Source: Tubiluchus corallicola
Taxonomy: Eukaryota > Priapulida > Priapulimorpha > Priapulimorphida > Tubiluchidae
NCBI GenBank assembly: GCA_030141605.1
Contig: JAQGDQ010000381.1
Location: 95,711 to 159,710 of the forward strand
DNA: 64,000 bases
Direction of reading: 5' to 3'
The notes under the pieces were generated by a model. The model ran no database searches. It had not been told where the DNA came from and worked only from the letters and a program-made list of their open reading frames with translations. Each line of letters starts with the position of its first letter. Positions within the stretch are counted from its first letter, which is position 1. The translations under genes were made by a program, and so were the position numbers. Below, one piece after another: positions 1 to 10,956 of the stretch.

Positions 1-93
1 ATCTGTACGTATAGTCTTAACACAACGACCTTGACAAACACTTTACGCTTCTAATTTAGTATGTTATCTTTCACAAATGAATTGAATATTTAC

Positions 94-2874
94 CTTAAGA
101 GATTTGGATGGACTGAGATTATTAACTAGATGATTGAACTGCTCAGGATTGAGAAATGCCAAACTCTGAAACATAAAATTCATTTCTCATAACAATGTAC
201 AAGAAACATGAAAACAAAAACCATGTACAATGTAAGATGATAAGCTATAATAAGTCTTTTCACAGTTCCAGCGATTGATGATGATCGTGAAAAGGTCAAA
301 GGTTAAATGTACCAGACGACACATTTGTGTACCCTTGACAACGCCTCGCAGCCCATGCTGTTGTAATAGCAACAGTTTTAACAGCTAGCTAGAACCTTGC
401 CTAGTTCATTTTTTCCTGTTCCCAAGCAAGATCCTGCTAGTAAATCACTCTATAACCAGACTAATGCATAATTAAGTAAAGTCGATGTAAAATAACTAAA
501 GTTACTAAACTGACATGGCAGACGGCTTTGCTTTACCCACATGTCATGTGATGGTTGTAGTTAAGTTGCGTTGCTGTGATACACTTAAACTTCGATCTAC
601 AGCAACTGCAGGTATGCTCAATGAAACCGCGACACACTTATTCTGATTCTGTAATACCTGCACCTCAAGCTACTTTTTTAAAGACATTTCACAACACAAG
701 TGTTATGAAACAGTGTGCCCAAGTGATAAGATGGGCTCGTATCCCTAGGGGTAGGAGAGTGTGCCAAAGTGATAAGATGGGCTCGTATCCCTAGGGGTAG
801 GAGAGTGTGCCCATGTGATAAGATGGGCTCGTATCCCTAGGGGTAGGAGAGTGTGCCCATGTGATAAGGTGGGCTCGTATCCCTAGGGTAGGAGAGTACG
901 CCCAAGTGATAAGATGGGCTCGTATCCCTAGGGGTAGGAGAGTACGCCCATGTGATAAGGTGGGCTCGTATCCCTAGGGGTAGGAGAGTACGCCCATGTG
1001 ATAAGATGGGCTCGTATCCCTAGGGGTAGGAGAGTACGCCCATGTGATAAGATGGGCTCGTATCCCTAGGGTAGGTGAGTACGCCCAAGTGATAAGATGG
1101 GCTCGTATCCCTAGGGGTAGGTGAGTACGCCCAAGTGATAAGATGGGCTCGTATCCCTAGGGTAGGAGAGTACGCCCAAGTGATAAGGTGGGCTCGTATC
1201 CCTAGGGTAGGAGAGTACGCCCAAGTGATAAGATGGGCTCGTATCCCTAGGGGTAGGAGAGTACGCCCATGTGATAAGATGGGCTCGTATCCCTAGGGGT
1301 AGGAGAGTACGCCCATGTGATAAGATGGGCTCGTATCCGTAGGGTAGGAGAGTACGCCCAAGTGATAAGATGGGCTCGTATCCCTAGGGTAGGTGAGTAC
1401 GCCCAAGTGATAAGATGGGCTCGTATCCCTAGGGTAGGTGAGTACGCCGATGTGATAAGGTGGGCTCGTATCCCTAGGGTAGGAAAGTACGCCCAAGTGA
1501 TAAGATGGGCTCGTATCCCTAGGGGTAGGAGAATACGCCCAAGTGATAAGATGGGCTCATATCCCTAGGGATAGGAGAGTGTGCCCATGTGATAAGATGA
1601 GCTCGTATCCCTAGGGGTAGGAGAGTGTGACCATGTGATAAGATGGGCTGGTATCCCTAGGGGTAGGAGAGTGTGCCCATGTGATAAGATGGGCTGGTAT
1701 CCCTAGGGGTAGGAGAGTGTGCCCAAGTGATAAGATGATCTCGTATCCCTAGGGGTAGGAGAGAGTGACCATGTGATAAGATGGGCTGGTATCCCTAGGG
1801 ATAGGAGAGTGTGCCCATGTGATAAGATGAGCTCGTATCCCTAGGGGTAGGAGAGAGTGACCATGTGATAAGATGGGCTGGTATCCCTAGGGGTAGGAGA
1901 GTGTGCCCATGTGATAAGATGGGCTCGTATCCCTAGGGATAGGAAAGTGTGACCACGTGATAAGATTGGCTCATATCCCTAGGGATAGGAGAGTGTGCCC
2001 ATGTAATAAGATGGGCTCGTATCCCTAGGGGTAGGAGAGTGTGACCATGTGATAAGATGGGCTCGTATCCCTAGGGATAGGAGAGTGTGCTCATGTAATA
2101 AGATGGGCTCGTATCCCTAGGGATAGGAGAGTGTGCCCAAGTGATAAGATGGGCTCGTATCCCTAGGGTAGGAGAGTACGCCCAAGTGATAAGATGGGCT
2201 CGTATCCCTAGGGGTAGGAGAGTGTGCCCAAGTGATAAGATGGGCTCATATCCCTAGGGATAGAAGAGTGTGCCCAAGTGATAAGATGGGCTTGTATCCC
2301 TAGGGGTAGAAGAGTATGGTGCTTATTCATTAAAGATAGTTTTTCTGTAATTAATGGAACATGGAGTATTGGAGTGAGTGTGGACAATTATTATGTATTG
2401 TTAGTATGTAGACATTGTCATCTGCATCTTTATTGTTTCTTTACTTGATTTTATCTTCTAATTTTAATAATTGTCAATAAACTTAAAAGATAAAACATAA
2501 ACAAATCCATGAAAATGTGGATCCATAATGGCAACTCCACTTTGACAAAAGTAAAATGCAAAAATGCTCATGGATGAATAATTAAACGACATTTAATAAA
2601 CTCTTATTACAGAACGTTGAAAAAATTTAACATGAGTATTCAAAAATACGATGTCTATAATTTGTATGAAAATTTTACCTGACGCATTGAGCTGCCCTCA
2701 CTAAACGAGTCCTGGTCATCGTTAGTATGGATTAAGGGGCTAACCATTCCACTACGTACCATACTACTCCACTTCTCAGGGCTCTCTAAAGTATCCACAT
2801 TGATCCCGCTTTCCACTACAAGTTTAACTCCTTCTGCAATTTTTTTCTTCAGCTTCTGCATCACATTGGCATAT
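94..2874 (-). CDS. Unrecognised multi-exon gene, partial (two internal exons)
   Basis: Two coding exons on the minus strand join in phase: 2874-2679 and 165-94. The first is preceded by a CTTCAG acceptor and followed by CAG|GTAAAA. The second follows TTTATGTTTCAG and ends AAG|GTAAAT. The first exon opens with the last base of a codon and then encodes 65 residues beginning YANVMQKLKKKIAEGVKLVV; the second encodes 24 residues beginning SLAFLNPEQF. The first part looks helical and lysine-rich, followed by a serine/acidic linker. I do not recognise the family. Upstream exons must end with two bases of a codon; the first exon of the neighbouring small gene (6475-6324) would fit. Downstream exons lie beyond the left edge. 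The intron between the two exons carries the 46-bp minisatellite. Exon calls rest on splice sites and matching phase only. Confidence 0.55.
251..612 (-). mobile_element. MITE family 2, copy 1 (reverse orientation)
   Basis: This stretch is the reverse complement of the sequence repeated at 21283-21655, 41455-41685 and 51590-51900. Shared landmarks are AAGTCTTTTCACAG near one end, ACAAATGYGTTGTC-type sequence next to GTGTACACTTGACA, and a conserved CAGACGGCTTTGCTTTACCC block. The ends (AAGTCTTTTCACAG and CTGTGAAAAGGCTT) look like terminal inverted repeats, so it is probably a non-autonomous DNA transposon. It has no coding capacity and lies in the intron of the partial minus-strand gene. The superfamily is not determined. 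Confidence 0.6.
712..2311. repeat. Minisatellite, 45-46 bp unit, about 35 copies
   Basis: The tandem array has a unit around GTGATAAGATGGGCTCGTAT followed by CCCTAGGGGTAGGAGAGT and a variable GTGCCC or ACGCCC. Unit length alternates between 45 and 46 bp because the G-run after CCCTA is 3 or 4 long. Two variant blocks are visible: an ACGCCC/AAGTGATAAG type near 900-1560 and a GTGACCATGTG type near 1620-2060. Open frames across the array are repeat artefacts. It sits in the intron between exons 2679 and 165 of the minus-strand gene. Confidence 0.97.
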
Positions 2875-2948
2875 CTGAAGTAAACACACATAAAGCCGTA
2901 AACGCAAGAAAAGCAAACATACATAAACAGAAGCAAAATCAAATAACA

Positions 2949-3393
2949 TGTGTGCTTGCAAATCAAAACCGTCCATAAGTCGGCATAGTTAAAACTACGT
3001 TATGAAGCTTCAAAGTAGAATTTCTGTACCAAAAATTTGGTCAAATGTCAATTTTCTGTTCTTTTATTAACCCTAAATATATTGGACTTTTATATTCTGA
3101 CATCAAATTATCAAGAAAATGTTAAAAAAGTAAAAAGCTAACTTCATCACCCTGTACCCACAAGAAAACGACAAAAAACAATGGCTGACTTTAACAGAGA
3201 TTTTCGCAAGATTATGTTTTTCAGTGTGCAGTGTGCAGCTTAACTTCAATGTGGATTATCTCAGCTTAGAAATAACATAGAGTGATGAACTTGGTATCAA
3301 AATGATCCTCATAAAATGGAGATCCAGGATATGTTGAACTGCTAGAAAAGGTTAATTGCAGTCTTATGGACGATTTTGCTGTGCAATCACACA
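2949..3393 (+). mobile_element. MITE family 1, copy A
   Basis: A 445-bp element with terminal inverted repeats of about 36 bp: the left end reads TGTGTGCTTGCAAATCAAAA and the right end, read in reverse, TGTGTGATTGCACAGCAAAA, both continuing into CGTCCATAAG. The same sequence occurs at 18052-18709 and, more diverged, at 50172-50846. A shared internal block is GTGGATTATCTCAGCTTAGA. No coding capacity is visible and the superfamily is not assigned. Confidence 0.8.
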
Positions 3394-3980
3394 AAAGTCA
3401 AATTTCAGTTGTTTGTCTATCGACAGTTAACGACGCAAAAAAATGAAACTTGATCGAAAGAAATGTGAAAAAGTGAAACTGATCTTGGATCCGAAGATCT
3501 ATGGTTCAAATCTAATCTAGATCTCATGTTTTTTATTCACTGATTTGCTTATTAGTATGGTACATTTTATGCTTTCGCTTAGTATAAGATTTGCATGTCA
3601 ACTGTAGATTAACGTAATTCAAATGTGTTAGCATTGGTTTTCAACAAATCTTAAGCATTTTTGGTGAGTCAAATGTAAACACTTGTATCTCAAATATGGA
3701 TTGGTGGTAAAGTTTAAAGATGTTACATTTAATCTTCTTTAATTTCAATTTAATAATTGCTCGTAAGTTAAAATAACAACATTATAGGCCTACTAATAGT
3801 TCACTAATATTCTTCAAACTTTACATACTGTTGGAACTGTTAGAGAAACATTCTTAAAATAAACAATGTTTCTTGAGAGAAACTAATTCATTAACGCAGT
3901 GCTAATGCATTACTTAAAAAACTAATTAGCGATTCACTGTTCATTGGGAACTGGGAACCGATTTATTCTTTTCTGCCGAC
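3394..3980. other. AT-rich stretch, nothing recognised
   Basis: No splice-flanked open frame, RNA gene or repeat was recognised between the family 1 MITE and the transposase fragment. Confidence 0.5.
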
Positions 3981-4163
3981 ATGACGGTTTATCAAAGAAT
4001 TTCGTCTGAGGATAAACAGCGCATTTTTCAAAGTTATGAAAGAGGTGATGATTACTTACATCTTGCACGGCAACTTAGTATAAAAAAATCAACTGCATGG
4101 GTTATTATTAAGAGAGCACTGGAGGGTAGAATTGTCAAAGTACGTAAAGTAAGTAGCACTGTA
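3981..4163 (+). pseudogene. Transposase helix-turn-helix fragment
   Basis: The open frame begins MTVYQRISSEDKQRIFQSYE and continues through an RQLSIKKSTAWVII segment. This is the typical N-terminal helix-turn-helix of Tc1/mariner-IS630-like DDE transposases (residue pattern S.ED.QRI...YERG.DY..LARQL.I...TA..I). About 56 residues match this pattern; after KVRK the frame becomes unrelated sequence, with a GTAAGT at the break that could be a splice donor. No DDE catalytic domain follows. It is either a fossil or the first exon of a captured DNA-binding domain; a fossil is more likely. Confidence 0.55.
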
Positions 4164-4497
4164 CTGTTGAACGTGTTTCATAATATATTAAATCATAATC
4201 TATGTATTTCATCTTCAATACCTACATTACCTTATATACCATTTCTTCTTCCTGAGCCCCTTTATCAGTAGCAACTGTGGCCAAAGACTTTATTTTGTTT
4301 TTTTTTGCCAATAATAGAAAAACGGTTATATATAAAAAACCTTTTCACATTCTCCACAATTCTATCAAGTCTGGTTTAATAAAATCTAGCAATTGCACTG
4401 TGTTTTATCGGTACATATAATTGCAAAAATAATTTTAAAAATACTTTAGGGTCCAGCAAGGGTTAACATTCTGATTAAATAATGACAAATGGAAATA

Positions 4498-6475
4498 TTA
4501 CGCGGAAGATTCAAGCAGCTCGGTGGAAATTTCTGACAAGATTCCGTCTTGCTTGTCGATGTCAGCTTCAGTGACGGCTTTCTGAAGTTCCATTTCAATC
4601 AGTGAACTCATAGATTTTTCCAACTCCGCCCTGATATCTTGCACTAGTGAGCTTCTATATGCAACACAAACAAACATATGTAACTAATAAAGCAGTCACA
4701 GACAAAAATAAATTTTTTTTTACTGTATTGTCAGTAGATGGCAGTACATTACAATACATAATGTACGAGTCATAATATACCGGTTTATCTTCTCTGTATC
4801 GTCAGTAGATGTCACCACATTATAATACGTAATGTACGAGTCATAATATACCGGTTTATCTTCTCTGTATTGTCAGTAGATGTCACCACATTATAATACG
4901 TAATGTACGAGTCATAATATACCGGTTTATCTTCCCTGTATTGTCAGTAGATGTCACCACATTATAATACGTAATGTACGAGTCATAATATATCGGTTTA
5001 TCTTCCCTGTGTTGTCAGTAGATGTCACCACATTATAATTGCCAGTAGATGTCACCACATTGTAATACGTAATGTACGAGTCATAATATACCGGTTTATC
5101 TTCTCTATGTTGTCAGTAGATGTCACCACATTGTAATACGTAATGTACGAGTCATAATATATCGGTTTATCTTCCCTGTGTTGTCAGTAGATGTCACCAC
5201 ATTATAATTGTCAGTAGATGTCACCACATTGTAATACGTAATGTACGAGTCATAATATACCGGTTTATCTTCTCTGTATTGTCAGTAGATGTCACCACAT
5301 TGTAATACGTAATGTACGAGTCATAATATACCGGTTTATCTTCTCTGTATTGTCAGTAGATGTCACCACATTGTAATACATAATGTACGAGTCATAATAT
5401 ACCGGTTTATCTTCTCTATGTTGTCAGTAGATGTCACCACATTGTAATACGTAATGTACGAGTCATAATATACCGGTTTATCTTCTCTGTATTGTCAGTA
5501 GATGTCACCACATTATAATACGTAATGTACGAGTCATAATATACCGGTTTATCTTCTCTGTATTGTCAGTAGATGTCACCACATTATAATACGTAATGTA
5601 CGAGTCATAATATATCGGTTTATCTTCCCTGTGTTGTCAGTAGATGTCACCACATTATAATTGCCAGTAGATGTCACCACATTGTAATACGTAATGTACG
5701 AGTCATAATATACCGGTTTATCTTCTCTATGTTGCCAGTAGATGTCACCACATTGTAATACGTAATGTATGAGTCATAATATATCGGTTTATCTTCTCTG
5801 TATTGTCAGTAGATGTCACCACATTGTAATACGTAATGTACGAGTCATAATATACCGGTTTATCTTCTCTATCTTGTCAGTAGATGTCACCACATTGTAA
5901 TACGTAATGTACGAGTCGGCACATTCCCGTTCTCTAGAATTTTTGGCGAAAAACGGTGAAAAAAGGGCGTTTTTTGGAGGTTTTTCGGCCCCGTTCCTCC
6001 TGGTGGGCCCGATTCGAAAAATATACCCCCAGTTGCGAACCCTTGGGTGGAGACCTTTCATTTGACGTACAGATTGTCGAAAATGGTGCCGTCGTCGCAG
6101 CTGTAGCCACGTCGGCTATATATCCATATATATATATATACCACGGAAATTAATATATAGATACAATTGTAAGCAAATTATTATCTATTCTTCTAGATGT
6201 TCTAGCGATTTCACTGAGCATTACTAGCTAATTACTATACATCATAAAATATATTTTTAAAAATTGCAACGAAGTAACAGCCGTAACATGTGAAAAATCA
6301 CCCTGTAGTCATTTGCATCTTACTTGTGAAACGTGTCATCGTATTCTTCTAATTTGGCAGCGGCATCGCGCATGGCTTCCAATGATGTAGATTTCTGAAC
6401 CATCGGCTTGAGATGATGTAGAAATTCCACAAGATGCCTGGCCATATCTTCACTGCTTCTGTTCGACGTTGACAT
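4498..6475 (-). CDS. Small two-exon helical protein, 102 residues, unrecognised
   Basis: Exon 1 is 6475-6324 (ATG in TCGCCATGT, donor CACAA|GTAAGA). Exon 2 is 4654-4498 (acceptor CATATAG, stop TAA). The split codon AA|A restores lysine and the joined frame is open: 50 codons plus 2 bases, then 52 residues. The protein starts MSTSNRSSEDMARHLVEFLH and ends STELLESSA. It is almost all predicted helix with heptad-like leucines and many acidic and lysine residues, and has no signal peptide or membrane segment. A possible AATAAA lies about 200 bp past the stop (reverse of 4287-4292). I do not recognise the family; a small coiled-coil complex subunit is plausible. The intron contains the 71-bp minisatellite. 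Exon 1 sits in the loop of a large inverted repeat. Confidence 0.65.
4725..5915. repeat. Minisatellite, about 71 bp unit, about 17 copies
   Basis: The unit is TGTCAGTAGATGTCACCACA then TTRTAATACGTAATGTACGA then GTCATAATATACCGGTTTAT and CTTCTCTGTAT. Some units are truncated to the first 30 bases and placed in tandem (for example near 5015-5060, 5190-5235 and 5640-5685), showing unequal exchange. It fills most of the intron of the 102-residue minus-strand gene. Confidence 0.96.
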
Positions 6476-6866
6476 GGCGACAAGTTTTTATGTATACGTA
6501 TACCGATAACTTATACGAACAAATTGTCTTTTGATCTAAAATAACAAAAAATTTGCATATTAAAAGTTTGACGTTGCAAAAGCATTACAGATCCAGTGCT
6601 CATCAAATCAGAATCGTATATATTAATTCTACTGGTATTTACATATATAAGATTCGAAGCTACAGCTCGGACGACGGCACCATTAGTGGAGATCTATATA
6701 ACAAACGAAAGGTCTCGATCTAGTGTCGTGCCATTGAGGGTTTATTTTTTTGATCGGGCCCACAGCGAGGAACGGGGGGGGGGGCGAAAAACCTCCAAAA
6801 ATGGCCATTTTTCGGTCGTTTTTTGCAAAAGTTATACGTCTGAGATCTGGAGAACGGGAATGGGCC
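5916..6866. repeat. Inverted repeat, arms about 200 bp, enclosing a coding exon
   Basis: Sequence at about 5916-6108 reappears inverted at about 6658-6866. Landmarks shared in reverse complement are AGAACGGGAATG, TTTTGGAGGTTTTTCG, GTGGGCCCGAT, AGACCTTTC and AATGGTGCCGTCGTC. The arms are diverged (perhaps three quarters identical by eye). The loop holds the first exon (6324-6475) of the small minus-strand gene. The right copy seems to continue to about 7140 with related G+C-rich sequence. Most likely two opposite copies of one transposable element. Confidence 0.75.
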
Positions 6867-7670
6867 ATGGGTAGTGCTGGCCATGGATAGATAGCCCGTT
6901 CAGCGGCAGGTGTCATAGGCATATTTAGAATTTGCGAGAGGGCCACGGTGTCCCGTAACATTTTCCCGGACCCAACTAGCGATTTTTTCGAAATTTTGGT
7001 CAAACAGCCTGCAGAAAAAACGTTCTTGCAGCGCCTGGTGGGACTTTTGGAAGAAGATATATAGCTCTTTAGAAAGAGGAAGAACGGGGCTACACGATGG
7101 TGTGGGCTACATTTTAGGACACGTCCACCAAAAGGAGAATCGACAGGTTAATTAGATGTTCTATTTTCGGCAATTTTCGCTTGGAAAACTGCTGATGCAA
7201 AGCCATTGTTCTGACGTCGTCCATTATACTCTGCCTATAACTTTAATTCAGTAAAAGCTGCTGCTGCTGGCTTTGCGTTATATATGAGGACTATGTAGGA
7301 TGTTTGCGTATATTTGATTATAAGTGTATTTATAAACAAAATGTTTTGCGGGGCCTTTGCTAGTAATTAATAATTTAGAAACAGTGAAAATCTATCACAT
7401 AACCTGAATATAAAGTGCCAGCTAACATCAGTGGGGAAAATATGAATTGGCTCAATTTCCAATTACCTAAAGGCTTATTTTCAATAGGAGATAACTGACA
7501 AAAATTGAATAGCTACTCTTTTAGTTCATTTTCTTACTGTATTTTTTAAATTACAGCTTTGAAATACAAAGGAATGGGTGACAGTCAAGGCACATACTGA
7601 ATATGATTTAAAAGTCCCTTTCGTGTCGCATTGATGGTTAAAATGTTCACTGAGAGATACTAAAATCTAC
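6867..7670. other. Upstream spacer, no gene recognised
   Basis: The first 270 bases are comparatively G+C-rich and probably belong to the right-hand element of the inverted repeat. The rest is AT-rich with no supported gene. Confidence 0.4.
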
Positions 7671-8160
7671 AGGCAAATTGCATATTAAAATGACTATGAT
7701 ACACTGCAAAATGATGTCAAAGCTTTGGATGCTTGGTCACACAATTGGCTACTGTTGGTCAATGGTGATAAGTGTGAGGTACTCAACAATACTCAACAAT
7801 GTGTACTCAACACTGTGAGGCACTCAACAATACTCAACAATGTGTACTCGACAGTGTGAGGTACTCAACAATACTCAACAATGTGTACACAACAGTGTGA
7901 GGTACTCAACAATACTCAACAATGTGTACTCAACAGCGTGAGGTACTCCATATAGGCAAATTGCATCTTACAATAACTACGATACACTGCAAAATGATGT
8001 CAAAGCTTTGGATGCTTGGTCACACAATTGGCTACTGCTGTTCAATGGTGATAAGTATGAGGTACTCAACAATACTCAACAATATGTATTCAACAGCGTG
8101 AGCTACTCCATATAGGCAAAAACTCCAACAATTTTCAATACACTATGCTGGACAACCTGC
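7671..8160 (+). pseudogene. Decayed non-LTR retrotransposon reverse transcriptase fragment
   Basis: In one frame the sequence reads TLQNDVKALDAWSHNWLLLV followed by NGDKCEVLNN. This is the post-catalytic segment of LINE reverse transcriptases (LQ.DL..L..W...W.L.FN..KC.V). The same segment is repeated at about 7953-8075, and about 8117-8160 encodes GKNSNNFQYTMLDN, the piece that follows it in such proteins. Stops and the intervening minisatellite show it is dead. The clade cannot be told from this length. Confidence 0.6.
7785..7950 (+). repeat. Small tandem repeat inside the LINE fossil, about 42 bp unit
   Basis: Four imperfect units of GTGAGGTACTCAACAATACT plus CAACAATGTGTACTCAACA. The repeated bases are the same ones that encode the KCEVLNN segment of the reverse transcriptase fossil, so the array arose from that sequence. 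Confidence 0.8.
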
Positions 8161-9567
8161 CGTTGTTACTACTACATAAGTACAAAAAGATCTCAGATCT
8201 AGATCTAGAATAATCTAGATGCCTTATTGGAAACATGCCATATTCAGTACTAACATGTAAGTGAAAGTTAAGAGGTAAGGCAATTCTATCTGCGTAAATT
8301 TACACATTGCTTAGAACATCAACATTATATGTATTTATTATGCCTTTATGTTCAAATTTAAACTTAATCTCAATAGTTTTACACACCTTATTCTGAAATC
8401 TTCGTCAAGATAATTGCGCATATTACTAATAGCAACATTACTTACAGGGTGGTTGACTTTGGTAACTTTTAGTTTTTCGCCACCCTTTCACCAATCACTT
8501 GAACATCATTAACTCAGATAATTTATTCATTTAATAATCTTGTCAGTTTGTATCATATTATCATTTCATGTTCTGTGTTTTTCTTGTCAAAAAGATGATA
8601 AATAAAGATACTTAATTACTTACTTAGTGTTTACAATGATAACTCACTATCCTTCAAGGATAAGACAAGGCAGGCCACCGCGTCAGAAAGCCTAATGCTA
8701 GAATCTCGCAGCATCTCTTCTACGGATAATTAAAAACAGGCAGTAGACAAAGGCACCAGCAAGTACTTGCTTAAAGACATGTTTCAAACAACGATTCTTT
8801 TTTACTTTCCTCAAAACCATTTTTTATTTTATCAACAACATTTTTACCTAATTTACCTAATTACAAAACAGTACATGTTGAATTATTCTATTCTAAAAAC
8901 ACACTAGTAAGGATTATTATTTATATTTGTGCCTCTTGACAGACTACTAGCCACATGTGTAAAGCGAGATCTATTTGCCTGCACCTGGTGCAAACTTTAT
9001 GCAAAGAACATTGCCTGCAATCTGTTGCTACGGCAACCAGTATCTAGAAAAAATTGTCTCAAGGCTTGGCTTTTACTACGCAGTATTTAACCGTTACCTG
9101 AATAGCTAGAGCTTCATAGTTAATGCTAGCTAGATATTGGTAAGAAAGTTAGGTAGTTTCAAGCAGAAAGAAATTAATCAACTGGTAAAAATATGAATAA
9201 AACTCATAAAACGTTTAATTTATATAATTTAATTTATTATATAAACTAAGTAGCATTGATTTTTGTCTGTGGAAACGTCTCTCAGTTCTTTTACATTACT
9301 TTCTACACAAGTCTTGGTTTCGTTGTTCACATCATGTTGTGTTTTGCTAAAACGTAGAAGATTAAAGATAACGTATTAAAGAAAGATTTGCAGTCCTTCA
9401 GTATAGAAATCGTAGCTTTAGACAGGAAATCTTGGGGAAAATCATTCTTTGATGGTGTCGAGTGCAACGAAGAAGAGTTCTGGTAAGCTTAGAAACAGGA
9501 ATATCAAAGAGAAAAAAATCGCACAAATGCTGAAGACTACCAGCAGTCATATATTAATTGTGGAAGA
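8161..9567. other. Intergenic, nothing recognised
   Basis: AT-rich DNA without a supported exon, RNA gene or clear repeat. The pattern around 8930-9330 (TTTATGCAAGCAACCTGTTGCTA-like sequence) resembles the inside of the Tigger-like element at 61469-62600, so part may be a diverged relative of it. Confidence 0.4.
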
Positions 9568-9575
9568 CCCTAGTC

Positions 9576-10098
9576 CAGGGATGAGAATGACAAATTGCAA
9601 AAAGCTCTGAAACAGGATTTTGGGGCCGCGTAGGACCCCCCTGGGGGTTCGAGGGGGCAAAGTCTCCTTGCAGCCAGCAACAAATTGCAATTTTGTGACC
9701 ATAGAGAGCCTCTAAGTGGACTTACAATATCAATTACCTTGTTTCATGCATAATATAAAATACCCAACTAGCAAGGATGCATGATACCTAATTCTCTCAA
9801 ATACACCTAAGTACTGGCCGCTCCTGTGCAAAAGTAGATAAAAACTGTCTGCAATTGACTCAAATAACTCTGCACAATTGATTCTACATATTTATACATA
9901 GAGATATACACGTGGTTACACTGATGTACATGACGTAAACAAAGTGACGGCCCGCCAACTAGCGGTCAGTTTGTGAAATAATGTACTGGGTTAAACAGTA
10001 AACATTTTCTCAACGAGTTTACGCAATTTACAAAAATGACACTACTGGTCTTCCAAAAACTCGGAATTCCGCATATCCTCGGAAAATTCTCATCCATG
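9576..10098 (+). mobile_element. hAT-type MITE, 523 bp, with 8-bp target duplication
   Basis: Ends are CAGGGATGAGAAT on the left and, read inward from the right, CATGGATGAGAAT. It is flanked on both sides by the identical 8-bp sequence CCCTAGTC (9568-9575 and 10099-10106), as expected for hAT-superfamily insertion. A second, inverted copy lies at 16723-17142. It has no transposase. Confidence 0.88.
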
Positions 10099-10106
10099 CC
10101 CTAGTC

Positions 10107-10731
10107 TTCTCGCATAGGCTTCTGCCATCAACAGGAATGCATCCATAACTCAAAGAGTAAAATTTGCAACCAGAAGACTTATTATCTTCAAAACGAAAGA
10201 GGCCATTGTATTATTTTATCTTGTATTTAAGTGAGAATTTTCGTGACAGAATTTCCAATATTTTTAGATTGGGTTTGACTGATGTAAACACTAACCTAAA
10301 AATAACCAAACTGCTGACACTAGCTTACAACCAGGAAGTGCAAAATTTTAATTGTACCGGAGCTTGATACACATTACAATATAGACACTTTGGGAGGAGC
10401 TTGAATCGCTTTTACCATGCAGGTAACTATAGGAATGAAAGATCAAATGCATCTTTGCATGACATATCAAATGCAGTCTTCTTGTTGTTGCATTGCTTAC
10501 ACAAAGAATATTTCTTCGTCAGATCGAGCAAATCATCAATGAGTATTATGGCAGGCAATTTGATTCTCAATACCTTACATCAGAAACGTCTTTGAGACAC
10601 ATAATTTTGTAATCATCATCATTATATCCATGGCATTATGTCTAAATTGTAAAAATTGGGCTGGCAGAATTCTAAAGTATTGCTATTGTTATGATTTCGT
10701 AAAACAAAGTAACATCATCACCATCGTGTTT
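10107..10731. other. Intergenic, no supported gene
   Basis: Two short plus-strand open frames lie here (about 10164-10367 and 10401-10595), with no domain pattern I recognise and no convincing splice partners. Confidence 0.4.
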
Positions 10732-10956
10732 TCATTCGTCGGAGAACATAACACTATTAAACTTCTGCTGCCAAGCACTTTGGTCCTTAGTTACTATTCC
10801 AGATGAAGTTCTTTCAGCATGAGAGAAATTCCATTGAGATTTTTTGCGTGAAATCCAACAATTTAAGTAATCTGCCGCCTCCTGCCTTCTTTGAAGATTA
10901 AATTCATTCACGGAAAGTTTTATTAAGTGGACTATTTTCTGGTAATTTTGGAGCAC
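10732..10956 (-). pseudogene. Probable DDE transposase fragment, interrupted
   Basis: The minus-strand frame contains NLQRRQEAADYLNCW and ends SAWQQKFNSVMFSDE followed directly by a stop. In Tc1/mariner-type transposases a W.KV.FSDE segment carries the second catalytic aspartate of the DDE/DDD core, preceded by an R...A..YL segment, as here. The stop straight after the motif and the lack of the rest of the core show a fossil. It may belong to the same broad family as the helix-turn-helix piece at 3981-4163. Confidence 0.45.

Noticed and set aside
712-2311. Possible CRISPR array
   Set aside because: Units are directly adjacent without unique spacers, and the context is an animal intron; this is a minisatellite.
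10164-10595. Two plus-strand open frames of 64-67 codons
   Set aside because: No family pattern, no splice partners, ordinary AT-rich chance length.
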